22,990 nucleotides of DNA from contig CAKOVW010000018.1 in NCBI GenBank assembly GCA_934122125.1, positions 1 through 22,990 on the forward strand, given 5' to 3'. Within the stretch, counting starts at the first letter, position 1. The number at the start of each line of letters is the position of its first letter. The position numbers and the translations under genes are program-made. The notes beneath the pieces were generated by a model. The model was not told the DNA's origin, did not search any database, and saw nothing but the letters and a program-made list of their open reading frames with translations. The DNA comes from an uncultured Clostridia bacterium (GTDB lineage: Bacteria; Bacillota; Clostridia; TANB77; CAG-508). Below are positions 1 to 7,620 of this stretch, piece by piece.

Positions 1-25
1 GTTGTTATTTTAGGAGGATTTAATT

Positions 26-307
26 ATGATAAATATAAGACCTGTTTCAGATTTAAGAAATAAGTATCCAGAAATTGAAGATTTAGTATTAAAAGAAAAT
101 GAAGCTGTTTATCTAACAAAAAACGGTTATGGTTCTATGGTTGTAATGAGTTTACAAAAGTATTCAAAACTTATAAGTGATGTAGAGTACAATGAATATA
201 TTGAAAGTGCACTTGATGAAGCTGATGCTGTTGCAGAAGATAAAAATACTAAATATCTTACACATGAAGAAGTTTTTGATACACTAAGGAGGAAACTAAG
301 TGAATAA
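26..307 (+). CDS. Type II antitoxin, Phd/YefM family
   Basis: A 93-aa protein whose N-terminal half (roughly residues 1-50) has the Phd/YefM layout: a short beta strand with an 'IRPVSDLRN' start, a helix, then 'AVYLTKNGYGSMVVMSLQKY'. In this family that half dimerises and binds the operator. The acidic, helical C-terminal part (about 55-93) is the segment that normally wraps and neutralises the toxin. A perfect AGGAGG lies at 12-17, 8 nt before the ATG. The stop overlaps the start of the downstream RelE/ParE-type gene by 8 bp, the usual antitoxin-first arrangement. Members of the family commonly autorepress their operon, but the promoter would lie outside the window, so this is not seen here. 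Family assignment is firm; the exact subfamily is not. Confidence 0.85.
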   Translation: MINIRPVSDLRNKYPEIEDLVLKENEAVYLTKNGYGSMVVMSLQKYSKLISDVEYNEYIESALDEADAVAEDKNTKYLTHEEVFDTLRRKLSE

Positions 308-614
308 AAAATATAAAGTAATATATTTGCCATTATTTTATAAAGATTTAGAAAGTATTGTTGATTATATAGCTTATAATTTTAGTAATATCTCAGCTGC
401 TCAAAACTTGCTTAATGAGCTTCAAACTGCTATAGAAACTAGAGCTATTAGTCCAACTTCCTATGAGAAATACTATTCAAATAGAAAAAGAAAGAATACA
501 TACTATAGAATTTATGTAAAAAATTATGTTATTTTTTATGTTGTTCATAATGATATTATGGAAGTAAGGAGAATTTTATATAATAAAAGGAATTTAGATA
601 CTTTAATCAACTAA
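300..614 (+). CDS. Type II toxin, RelE/ParE superfamily
   Basis: A 104-aa basic protein with the RelE/ParE fold pattern: an N-terminal 'YKVIYLPLFYKDLESIVDYIAYN' strand and long helix, then 'YYRIYVKNYVIFYVV' and a C-terminal 'VRRILYNKRNLDTLI', the family's typical ending. It starts with GTG at 300, inside the antitoxin gene, and is served by AAGGAGG at 286-292 (7 nt spacing), so translation is probably coupled to the antitoxin. RelE-type members cleave mRNA on the ribosome and ParE-type members poison gyrase. The sequence alone does not separate the two. A strong hairpin terminator follows directly. Confidence 0.85.
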   Translation: MNKKYKVIYLPLFYKDLESIVDYIAYNFSNISAAQNLLNELQTAIETRAISPTSYEKYYSNRKRKNTYYRIYVKNYVIFYVVHNDIMEVRRILYNKRNLDTLIN

Positions 615-645
615 AAAAATTCCCAGTCAAACTGGGAATTTTTTT
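613..645. terminator. Bidirectional rho-independent terminator
   Basis: A 15-bp perfect stem (613-627 with 631-645) has a 3-nt loop, an A-run on the left arm and a T-run on the right, so it can end transcription in both directions. It separates the toxin gene (+) from valS (-). The valS stop codon abuts the right arm. Confidence 0.9.
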
Positions 646-3285
646 TTATAAACTTTTGATTCTTTCTTCAACTTTTTCAAGCATTTCCTTGTATTTAGCA
701 AGTTTTGCTTTTTCTTCATTTATTTTTGTTTCTGGTGCTTTGTTTACAAAGCCAGGATTTGAAAGCATTTTTTCTCCTCTTGCAACTTCAGAAAGTAGTT
801 TTTCTCTTTCGCCTTGTAGTCTTTGTTTTTCTGCTTCTAAATCTACCAATTCTTCAAATGGTATATATACTTCTATTCCATCTGCTAAAACTGACATTGC
901 ATTTTGAGGTATATTTTCTTTGTTTTCTTGTATATTTATTTCATTTGCAAATCCTAATTTTTGTATCATTGCACTTGATTCTTTTAACATATCATTTGCT
1001 GTTTTAGTTACAAATATCAACTTAGATTTTTTACTTGGATGAACATTTAAGTTTGTGCGTAAATTTCTAATTCCAACTATTATTGTTTTTAATTTTTCTA
1101 TTTGCTCCTCTTCTTTTTCAAATGATAAACTTTCTGTATATTCTGGCCATTTTGAAATCATTATGCTTTCATCATTATGGTATAGTTGCATATATATTTT
1201 TTCTGTTACAAATGGCATTACTGGATGTAATAATTTTAATGAATCTTTTAATACTTTGTTTAAAGTATATTGTGCAGCAAATTTTGTTGTGCAGTTTTCA
1301 TCATATAAACGAGATTTTACCATTTCAATATACCAATCACAGAATTCATTCCAAATAAAGTCATATACTTTTTGTGTTGCAATTCCAAGCTCAAAGTTCT
1401 CTAGGTTATTAGTTACTTCTCTAACTAATTTATTTAATTTAGATAAAATCCATTTATCTTCATAACATAAGTTTTCTGGCAATTTATCTTCTGCTAACTT
1501 TGAACCATCTTCTGGCATATTGCTTAAAACAAATTTTGATGCATTCCATAATTTGTTTGCAAAGTTTGATGCTGATTCTAATTTTTCAGGCATATATCTA
1601 ATATCATTTCCTGGTGATATTCCTAAAACTAGTGAAAATCTTAAAGCATCTGTACCATATTTCGCAATAATTTCTAATGGATCAATTCCATTGCCTAAAC
1701 TCTTAGACATTTTTCTTCCTAGGCTATCACGTACTATTCCATGAATAAATACTTTGTTAAATGGTACTTGACCTGTATGTTCTAGTGCTGAGAATATCAT
1801 TCTTGCTACCCAGAAGAATATTATATCATAACCTGTAACTAATGTACTTGTTGGATAGAAGTATTTATAGTCTTCAGTTTGCTCTGGCCAACCTAATGTT
1901 GAAAATGGCCATAATGCAGAACTAAACCATGTATCTAATGTGTCTTCATCTTGTTTTAAATTTGTGCTTCCACATTTTGTACATTTATGTGGTTCTTCTT
2001 TTGATACTATAACTTCTCCACATTCTTGACAATAATATGCTGGTATTCTATGTCCCCACCATAATTGTCTTGAAATACACCAGTCTTGAATATTTTCCAT
2101 CCAGTTGTAATAAATTTTATCAAATCTTTCAGGTACAAATTCTACTTTACCTGTTCTAACTGCTTCAATAGCAGGTTTTGCCAAAGGTTCCATTTTTACA
2201 AACCATTGCTCAGAAATATGTGGTTCAATTGTATGATGACAACGATAGCACTTTCCTACATTGTGAGTATAGTCTTCTATTTTTACTAAGTAGCCTTCTT
2301 TTTGTAATCTTTCAACTATTTTTTCCCTTGCTTCATACATATCCATACCTTTGTATTCAGGTACTAAATTATTCATCTTGAATTCTTCATCAAATACAGG
2401 TATAATTTCTAAATTATGTTTTAATGCTGCTTGATAATCATTTGGATCATGTGCAGGTGTAAGTTTTACAGCACCTGTTCCAAATTCTTTTTCTACGAAC
2501 TCGTCTGCTATAATAGGAATTTCTTTGTTCATAATTGGTAATATTACAGTTTTTCCTACTAAGTCTTTGTACCTTTCATCATCTGGATGTACTGCAATTC
2601 CTGTATCTCCTAGCATTGTTTCTGGTCTTGTAGTTGCTATTATAATATACTTATCTTTTTCTCCTTTTACTGGATACTTAACATGCCATAAATGTGTTGG
2701 TTCTTCTTCATATTCTACCTCTGCATCTGAAATTGAAGTATTGCAATATGGGCACCAATTTATCATTCTTTTGCCTTTATAAATTAACCCTTTATTGTAT
2801 AAATCAACAAATACATCTTTTACAGCATTAGATAATCCTTCGTCCATTGTAAATCTTTCTCTAGACCAATCACAAGAACAACCTAATTTTTTAAGCTGAT
2901 TTAATATAGTTCCACCATATTCTTCTTTCCATTCCCATGCTCTTTTTAAGAAGCCATCTCTACCTAAATCTTCTTTTGTAATTCCTTCTGTTTTTAGTTT
3001 TTCAACTATTTTAGCTTCTGTTGCAATTGAAGCATGATCTGTTCCTGGAACCCATAAAGTATTAAAACCTTGCATTCTTTTATATCTAATTAAAATATCC
3101 TGTAAAGTTTCATCAAGTGCATGACCCATGTGTAATTTACCTGTAATATTTGGTGGTGGAATTACTATTGTATATGGCTTTTTAGTTTTATCATCAGATG
3201 GTTTAAAATAACCCTTTTCATTCCAATTTTTATAAATTTCTTCTTCAAAAGTTTGTGGTTCAAACTTTCTTTCTAATTCATGCAT
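646..3285 (-). CDS. valS: Valine--tRNA ligase
   Basis: This 879-aa class I aminoacyl-tRNA synthetase charges tRNA-Val in the cytoplasm. Visible landmarks: PPPNITG at 43-49 followed by the HIGH-type 'HMGH' at 52-55; the CP1 editing domain with 'TTRPETMLGDTGIAVHPDD' around 218-236; and KMSKS at 525-529. CxxC pairs at 178/181, 346/349, 419/422 and 435/438 are candidate zinc ligands. The charged C-terminal coiled coil (about 810-879) is the usual ValRS tRNA-binding arm. Length is normal for the family. The ATG has a strong AGGAGG 7 nt upstream. The gene stands alone behind a T-box leader, so it should be induced when uncharged tRNA-Val accumulates. Confidence 0.98.
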   Translation of the reverse strand: MHELERKFEPQTFEEEIYKNWNEKGYFKPSDDKTKKPYTIVIPPPNITGKLHMGHALDETLQDILIRYKRMQGFNTLWVPGTDHASIATEAKIVEKLKTEGITKEDLGRDGFLKRAWEWKEEYGGTILNQLKKLGCSCDWSRERFTMDEGLSNAVKDVFVDLYNKGLIYKGKRMINWCPYCNTSISDAEVEYEEEPTHLWHVKYPVKGEKDKYIIIATTRPETMLGDTGIAVHPDDERYKDLVGKTVILPIMNKEIPIIADEFVEKEFGTGAVKLTPAHDPNDYQAALKHNLEIIPVFDEEFKMNNLVPEYKGMDMYEAREKIVERLQKEGYLVKIEDYTHNVGKCYRCHHTIEPHISEQWFVKMEPLAKPAIEAVRTGKVEFVPERFDKIYYNWMENIQDWCISRQLWWGHRIPAYYCQECGEVIVSKEEPHKCTKCGSTNLKQDEDTLDTWFSSALWPFSTLGWPEQTEDYKYFYPTSTLVTGYDIIFFWVARMIFSALEHTGQVPFNKVFIHGIVRDSLGRKMSKSLGNGIDPLEIIAKYGTDALRFSLVLGISPGNDIRYMPEKLESASNFANKLWNASKFVLSNMPEDGSKLAEDKLPENLCYEDKWILSKLNKLVREVTNNLENFELGIATQKVYDFIWNEFCDWYIEMVKSRLYDENCTTKFAAQYTLNKVLKDSLKLLHPVMPFVTEKIYMQLYHNDESIMISKWPEYTESLSFEKEEEQIEKLKTIIVGIRNLRTNLNVHPSKKSKLIFVTKTANDMLKESSAMIQKLGFANEINIQENKENIPQNAMSVLADGIEVYIPFEELVDLEAEKQRLQGEREKLLSEVARGEKMLSNPGFVNKAPETKINEEKAKLAKYKEMLEKVEERIKSL

Positions 3286-3314
3286 TTTACATTCCTCCTT
3301 ATTAAAACAAAAAT

Positions 3315-3338
3315 CCTCGCCCTAAAATAAGGGCGAGG
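3315..3338 (-). terminator. T-box attenuator hairpin
   Basis: CCTCGCCC pairs with GGGCGAGG across an 8-nt loop, with a T-rich run on the minus strand toward valS. It lies just after the T-box core, as expected for the terminator that competes with the antiterminator. Confidence 0.88.
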
Positions 3339-3536
3339 TATTATTCTCACGGTACCACCTTAATTTAACAATCTTATTGTTAATCTTAGTTACTTTTAAC
3401 GCAAGTTACACGGATAAATTTACTACTATTTCAATTCATCAGCTCCAAAGCTACCTTCGGTTTTCTATGCTATCAGAAGCTCTCAGCCACTGGCTCCTGT
3501 TCTCTTTATAGCTAGTTAAAACTTACTCCTCTTTTT
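3315..3536 (-). ncRNA. T-box leader (tRNA-Val sensing) of valS
   Basis: On the minus strand the leader contains the T-box core AAGGTGGTACCGTGA (about 3347-3361). Its UGGU bulge is complementary to the ACCA end of tRNA-Val. This is followed by an 8-bp GC-rich terminator stem (3315-3322 with 3331-3338) and a run of Ts toward valS. Upstream lie Stem I elements: AGGAGTAAGT at the base (3521-3530), and a specifier-loop region where GAA precedes a GTA triplet (plus-strand 3452-3454) followed by TTTGGAG. GUA is a valine codon, which matches the downstream gene. The specifier position was placed by motif, not by folding. Confidence 0.92.
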
Positions 3537-3559
3537 CTTTGCTTTTTAAACTATATTCT

Positions 3560-3588
3560 ATGTTACCACATTTTGGTATTTATTTCAA
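3560..3588 (-). promoter_or_regulatory. Sigma-A type promoter of valS T-box transcript
   Basis: On the minus strand, TTGAAA (plus 3583-3588) and TAACAT (plus 3560-3565) are separated by 17 nt. The -35 matches 5 of 6 consensus positions and the -10 matches 4 of 6. The predicted transcription start falls just upstream of the T-box Stem I base. Confidence 0.55.
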
Positions 3589-3622
3589 GTATTTTAAAAT
3601 ATTTTTTGTTGTTTATTTTATA

Positions 3623-3651
3623 TTGAAATTTTTAAAAATATTATATATAAT
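3623..3651 (+). promoter_or_regulatory. Sigma-A type promoter of the MscS-like gene
   Basis: TTGAAA (3623-3628), a 17-nt spacer, then a perfect TATAAT (3646-3651). Transcription would start near 3658, giving a leader of only about a dozen nucleotides that consists mostly of the ribosome binding site. Confidence 0.65.
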
Positions 3652-3670
3652 ACTAGTCGAGGTGTTTGAT

Positions 3671-4468
3671 ATGGAAAGTTTAAATCAGTTTTTAATAAAT
3701 AAGCATGTATGGATTATACTCTTAACAATTATTATATCTATAGTGTTGTTAAGAATAAAAAATAAATTTTTAAATAGAGCAATAAAAAAAATAGAGAGTC
3801 GTGATAATTCAAGAGATTTTAAAAGAGAAATTACATATATAAAACTTGCAAAACACATTATAAATTATGTTGTTATAATAATTGCATTTTTATTCATATT
3901 GCAATTGTTAGGCTTTAATGTAAATTCGCTTATAGCTGGTCTTGGTGTTGTTTCTATTATAGCCGGTCTTGCTCTTCAAGATGCTTTAAAAGACATTATT
4001 ATGGGATTTAACATTATTGTAGATAATTATTTTTCAGTGGGTGATATTATAAAAATTGGTGATGTTGAAGGAAAGGTAATTGAACTTGGTGTTAAGTCAA
4101 CAAAACTAAAGGATGTAAATAATGATAATGTTTTTGTTATTGCTAATAGAAACATATCACAATCTCTACGTTTGTCTGATCAATTGTTTGTTGACGTACC
4201 TGTTTCATATGATGAGCCAACTAATAAAATCGAAGCGCTTATAGATAAAATGGTTGAACAAATAAGTAAAAATCCAAATATTAAAAATGTAAAGTATCTA
4301 GGTATAGGTGAATTTAAAGACTCTTCTATTTCCTATCGAATAATGATATATTGTTCACCAGAACATAAATTAGAGGCAAAAAGATATGCTTTAAGAGTTA
4401 TTAAATTAACATTGGACGAGCATAATATATCTATCCCATATAATCAACTTGATATCCATCAAAAATAG
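3671..4468 (+). CDS. Small-conductance mechanosensitive channel, MscS family
   Basis: A 265-aa inner-membrane channel protein of the MscS/YggB family, which opens under membrane tension to release solutes during hypo-osmotic shock. Predicted helices lie at about 13-28 (TM1), 62-81 (TM2) and 86-112 (TM3). TM3 is Gly/Ala-rich with the family motif 'AGLGVVSIIAGLALQDALKDIIMG'-like run. The cytoplasmic beta domain follows ('YFSVGDIIKIGDVEGKV'), and the C-terminus 'ISIPYNQLDIH' matches the family ending. I chose the ATG at 3671 because GAGGTG lies 6 nt before it and the promoter ends at 3651. A longer in-frame TTG start at 3539 would lie upstream of that promoter. It is monocistronic and convergent with hpt. 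Confidence 0.92.
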   Translation: MESLNQFLINKHVWIILLTIIISIVLLRIKNKFLNRAIKKIESRDNSRDFKREITYIKLAKHIINYVVIIIAFLFILQLLGFNVNSLIAGLGVVSIIAGLALQDALKDIIMGFNIIVDNYFSVGDIIKIGDVEGKVIELGVKSTKLKDVNNDNVFVIANRNISQSLRLSDQLFVDVPVSYDEPTNKIEALIDKMVEQISKNPNIKNVKYLGIGEFKDSSISYRIMIYCSPEHKLEAKRYALRVIKLTLDEHNISIPYNQLDIHQK

Positions 4469-4476
4469 ATTTTTAA

Positions 4477-4501
4477 AAAGGTAGACACAATGTCTACCTT
4501 T
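4477..4501. terminator. Bidirectional terminator between mscS-like gene and hpt
   Basis: An 11-bp perfect stem (4477-4487 with 4491-4501) with a 3-nt loop. A-rich sequence on the left and T-rich sequence on the right allow use from either side. It is about 50 bp beyond the hpt stop. Confidence 0.8.
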
Positions 4502-4552
4502 TCCTATAGTTACTTTATACCATGCATATTTACAAAGCAAAATGTACATTTC

Positions 4553-5077
4553 TTATTCTTCTACATATCCTATGTATGGTAAATTTCTATATTTTTCATC
4601 ATAGTCTAATCCATAACCTAATACAAATTTATTTTCTATTTCAAATCCCACATAATCTAATGCTATTTCTTTTTGTCTTCTTTCCTTTTTATTTAATAAT
4701 ACACATATTTTTAAACTTTTTGGGTTTTTAGTTTTTAAGTAATCGTACAGATAATTTAATGTTATTCCAGAGTCTATAATATCTTCTATAATTATTACAT
4801 TTTTATTTTGTATATCTTCACTTATATCCAATTTAAAGTTTAATTTTCCTGTTGTTTCTCTATTATTTATACCATAACTACTAACTCTTACGAAGTCTAA
4901 AATCACTTCATTTTTAGTAATTTTCTTTGATAAATCTATTGTAAAATACACAGCTCCTTTTAATGTACACACAAGTACTATTTCTTCTCCCTTATAATCT
5001 TCTGAAATTTGATTTGCTAATTCTTCTATTCTTTTATTTAAAGTTTCTTCATTTATTAATATTTTATGTTCTAACAT
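4553..5077 (-). CDS. hpt: Hypoxanthine phosphoribosyltransferase
   Basis: This 174-aa type I phosphoribosyltransferase converts hypoxanthine (and usually guanine) plus PRPP to the nucleotide in purine salvage. The PRPP-binding loop 'VIIIEDIIDSGIT' is at residues 94-106. The PPi loop 'LKGAVYF' is at 39-45, the mobile-loop 'SSYG' at 66-69, and the C-terminal base-binding stretch 'FVLGYGLDYDEKYRNLPYIG' at 151-170. Length is normal. The ATG has AAAGGGAG upstream. A possible 26-codon peptide ORF ends 1 nt before the start codon. Confidence 0.95.
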   Translation of the reverse strand: MLEHKILINEETLNKRIEELANQISEDYKGEEIVLVCTLKGAVYFTIDLSKKITKNEVILDFVRVSSYGINNRETTGKLNFKLDISEDIQNKNVIIIEDIIDSGITLNYLYDYLKTKNPKSLKICVLLNKKERRQKEIALDYVGFEIENKFVLGYGLDYDEKYRNLPYIGYVEE

Positions 5078-5078
5078 T

Positions 5079-5159
5079 TTATTGCTCCCTTTCTACCCCA
5101 TTTTTTCTAGTTGATTGTATTACCTCTATGCCTTGTTTAGTACAAATTTTATCATTAAT
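5079..5159 (-). CDS. Possible 26-aa leader peptide upstream of hpt
   Basis: An open frame of 26 sense codons ends 1 nt before the hpt ATG. Its last codons contain the hpt ribosome binding site. No ATG, GTG or TTG begins it. An AGGGAGG sits 7 nt before an in-frame ATT, so initiation would require that rare codon. The conceptual peptide is polar (DKICTKQGIEV...). It could equally be the decayed tail of a lost upstream gene or chance. I do not recognise it. Confidence 0.2.
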   Translation of the reverse strand: MNDKICTKQGIEVIQSTRKNGVEREQ

Positions 5160-5282
5160 TAAACATCCTCCCTAAAAATAAATTTTAGATAATATTAACA
5201 TATTCTTTAAATTTTTTAAAGCATTTTATATATTTTTTTCTAATCTTTTTGTATAATAGTTTTTATAGAAAGGATAATTTAT

Positions 5283-5993
5283 ATGACAAGTTTTGTTTTA
5301 AAATGTATTGCTATGATTACAATGCTTATAGACCATACTAGTATTGCATATTTTGGTCATACTACTCTATTTAATGTAATTGGAAGAATTGCTTTTCCTA
5401 TATTTGCTTTTCAAATTTCTGAGGGATATATTCATACTAAAAATCTAAAAAAATATTTTTTTAGACTATTTGGGTTTGCAGTAATTTCTCAAATTCCATT
5501 TATGTTATTTGATTCTATGTTTACAAATAGTTTTACTTTTAATATTTTTGGCACTTTGTTTTTAGGTCTACTGGCTATTTTACTATATGATAAAATTTCA
5601 AACTCTTCTTTTAGATTTACAAAAAACAATAGGCTTAATTTAACAATAAGTAAAATATTTGGAATTGTTCCTGCTATATTACTAGGAGTGATTTCTGAAG
5701 TGTGTCATTTTGATTATGGTTTCTGGGGTGTTGCAATAATATTCTTGTTTTACTTTTTTAAGAATGATAAAACTGGTATGATAATATTTTATATCACTGC
5801 TTGTATTATTAAATATGGTATTGCATTTATTACTTATGGTTATCATTATTTATATGTGCTTTTGTGTTTAGGAACTATTTTACCTATAATATTCATTTGC
5901 CTATATAACGGAAAACAAGGTAAAAAGATAAAATATTTGCTTTATGCTTTCTACCCTGTTCACCTATTAATTTTGTATTTTATTTTTAAATAG
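5283..5993 (+). CDS. TraX family membrane protein
   Basis: A 236-aa polytopic membrane protein, seven to eight predicted helices, starting 'MTSFVLKCIAMITMLIDHTS' and continuing 'IGRIAFPIFAFQISEGYIHTKN'. The LK-x-IA-x-x-TMLIDH opening and the 'GRIAFPIFAF' segment are the TraX signature. In the F plasmid TraX acetylates the pilin N-terminus. Chromosomal homologues in Firmicutes are common and of unknown substrate, and no other conjugation gene lies nearby, so a pilin role cannot be assumed. GAAAGGA lies 8 nt before the ATG, and a TATAAT-like -10 (5252-5257) without a clear -35 lies upstream. A hairpin terminator follows. Confidence 0.88.
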   Translation: MTSFVLKCIAMITMLIDHTSIAYFGHTTLFNVIGRIAFPIFAFQISEGYIHTKNLKKYFFRLFGFAVISQIPFMLFDSMFTNSFTFNIFGTLFLGLLAILLYDKISNSSFRFTKNNRLNLTISKIFGIVPAILLGVISEVCHFDYGFWGVAIIFLFYFFKNDKTGMIIFYITACIIKYGIAFITYGYHYLYVLLCLGTILPIIFICLYNGKQGKKIKYLLYAFYPVHLLILYFIFK

Positions 5994-5999
5994 AATTTT

Positions 6000-6034
6000 A
6001 AAAATACAGACCTGTAATGCAAGCCTGTATTTTT
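6000..6034. terminator. Terminator after traX-like gene
   Basis: AAAAATACAG (6000-6009) pairs with CTGTATTTTT (6025-6034) around a 15-nt loop. The T-run lies on the plus-strand side. It sits between convergent genes and can serve both. Confidence 0.7.
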
Positions 6035-6037
6035 GTT

Positions 6038-6544
6038 TTAATATTCAGATATATCTTTTATTAAATTGCTCTTTTCTCCAAGAACTAATTTACCATCTTT
6101 TCCGCTAAGAGTTAATGGTAAAACTATTTTTTGATTGTCGTTTTCATACTCTATACCAACTTTTGGAACAACTTCAGCTGTTTCTGCTTTTATAAGTATA
6201 GGCTCATTTACATTTTCTGCAATAACTTTATCTATTACAATTTCCCCAGCTTCTGTAACTTTGTATGTCCAAACTTTAATTTTTGCATTTTTTCCTTTAG
6301 GAATTACCACAAATTGTTCTTCATCTCCTGAAGAAATTGTTGTAAGTTTACTAAAATCTTCACTACTATTTAAATATTTCTCACTAAAGTCTTTTTCTTT
6401 TCCTTTAGCTATAAAGCCTATTGCTAAGCATTGTTCTCCCTCAAATGTTACTTTCGTAGTATTTTTTGGAATTAATAGATAAACTCCCACAGCAATTGCA
6501 GCAACAACTATTACTGCTAATATAATTAATAATACTTTTTTCAT
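6038..6544 (-). CDS. Hypothetical single-pass membrane-anchored protein
   Basis: A 168-aa protein with an N-terminal helix at about 3-25 ('KKVLLIILAVIVVAAIAVGVYLLI') and no lipobox cysteine, so it is probably an uncleaved membrane anchor with an external domain of about 140 residues. That domain is rich in beta-prone segments and Lys/Glu, and I recognise no family. AGGAGG lies about 7 nt before the ATG. It is 106 bp downstream of the receiver gene of the NRPS operon, on the same strand, with no clear terminator between, so read-through from that operon is possible. No function is proposed. Confidence 0.7.
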   Translation of the reverse strand: MKKVLLIILAVIVVAAIAVGVYLLIPKNTTKVTFEGEQCLAIGFIAKGKEKDFSEKYLNSSEDFSKLTTISSGDEEQFVVIPKGKNAKIKVWTYKVTEAGEIVIDKVIAENVNEPILIKAETAEVVPKVGIEYENDNQKIVLPLTLSGKDGKLVLGEKSNLIKDISEY

Positions 6545-6650
6545 AAATACTCCTCCTTTTATTATATAAACAAAAACTCCTAAGGCAGCTTCACTTGATT
6601 TAATATTAATGTCTGAATAGTAAAATGTAAAATCTAGCTTTGGTATTTTT

Positions 6651-7619
6651 TTATATTTCTATACTGATTTTATTTTCTGTGTTATTTATTTTGAAGTTAC
6701 TATCAAATTCTGCTATTCTTCTTAATTTGTTTATTAACTCTTCATTTTTAATTTCATTTTTAATTGTTATTGTAGAATTATCTATATTAATATTTATTAT
6801 TTTTTCGTTTTCAAGTATAACTTCTATTATCTCTACAAGCATATAAATTAATATCTTGGAATCACATTTTAAAATTATATCTTCATTATATTCTAAATTA
6901 ATTTTAGCATATTTCATTTTTAATTCTATGTCTAAAAGATTATTTAATGTTTCATTTAATTTACTTATTGAAACTTCTCCTAAATTCTCAAACTCCATAG
7001 TTTTAGTCATTTCTACTAATTTTCCTATTGCTGAATTTATATCTTCAGCAAATTTTTTTCTTTCTTCTTCAGTAACCCCCTCAGTACTTGCCAAAATATT
7101 TGATAATGGACCAATTACCATTGATTCTTCTCTTATTTGTCCTAAAACTTTTCCGAAAAATTTTCCTAAAAATTCATTACTATATTGTAACTTATTTATC
7201 TCATTTTTTTGCTCAAGCAATTTTTTATATAAGTAAGATGTTTTTATAGCTGATTTAGTCATCAATACTAGTTCATTATCACCTTTTAATTTATCGATAT
7301 ATCCTTGTATATTTAATGAATCCAGCATTTCCATTGGTGGAACTTTATCAGAATATCCTGTTCTTAGTATTATAACTGTTTCATTATTAAATTTTCTTAA
7401 TTCTTCGATAAATTTATCTCCGTTCATTTCAGGCATAAAAAAGTCAAGTAATAATACATCTATCTTATTATTTTTAAGGAATTCTAAAGCTGCTTTAGGA
7501 TTTGAATATGTTATAACATTAATTCCTTCAAATTTTAAAGTACTTTTTGTTGCACTTAACACTTCTTCAATATCATCAACAACTAGAACTCTAGCTTCTT
7601 TATACATGTTTTCTTCCAT
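6651..7619 (-). CDS. Receiver-domain protein with degenerate kinase-like C-terminus
   Basis: Residues 8-125 of this 322-aa protein form a CheY-like receiver: acidic pair D15/D16, phosphoacceptor D59 in 'LLLDFFMPEMNG', T87 and K110. The 'RTGYSDKVPPMEMLDSLNIQGYIDK' stretch is typical of a receiver subfamily found beside large membrane kinases. Residues about 130-322 contain no helix-turn-helix, HD, GGDEF or other familiar output domain. Helical content and order resemble a histidine-kinase dimerisation plus ATPase core, but the H-box histidine, N-box asparagine and glycine boxes are absent. The ATG is 1 nt after the histidine-kinase stop, with AAGGAGG inside that gene, so the two are translationally coupled. 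Receiver assignment is firm; the C-terminal reading is an inference. Confidence 0.85.
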   Translation of the reverse strand: MEENMYKEARVLVVDDIEEVLSATKSTLKFEGINVITYSNPKAALEFLKNNKIDVLLLDFFMPEMNGDKFIEELRKFNNETVIILRTGYSDKVPPMEMLDSLNIQGYIDKLKGDNELVLMTKSAIKTSYLYKKLLEQKNEINKLQYSNEFLGKFFGKVLGQIREESMVIGPLSNILASTEGVTEEERKKFAEDINSAIGKLVEMTKTMEFENLGEVSISKLNETLNNLLDIELKMKYAKINLEYNEDIILKCDSKILIYMLVEIIEVILENEKIININIDNSTITIKNEIKNEELINKLRRIAEFDSNFKINNTENKISIEI

Positions 7620-7620
7620 T

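Noticed and set aside
656..2782. Several open frames antisense to valS
   Set aside because: Hydrophobic, low-complexity shadows of an AT-rich coding strand, without ribosome binding sites or recognisable domains.
3539..3670. Longer TTG start for the MscS-like protein
   Set aside because: It overlaps the valS T-box leader and lies upstream of a well-matched promoter. The ATG at 3671 has a proper ribosome binding site.
5283..5993. TraX as a mark of a conjugative element
   Set aside because: No relaxase, mating-pair, integrase or repeat signals are nearby, and TraX homologues are common on chromosomes.
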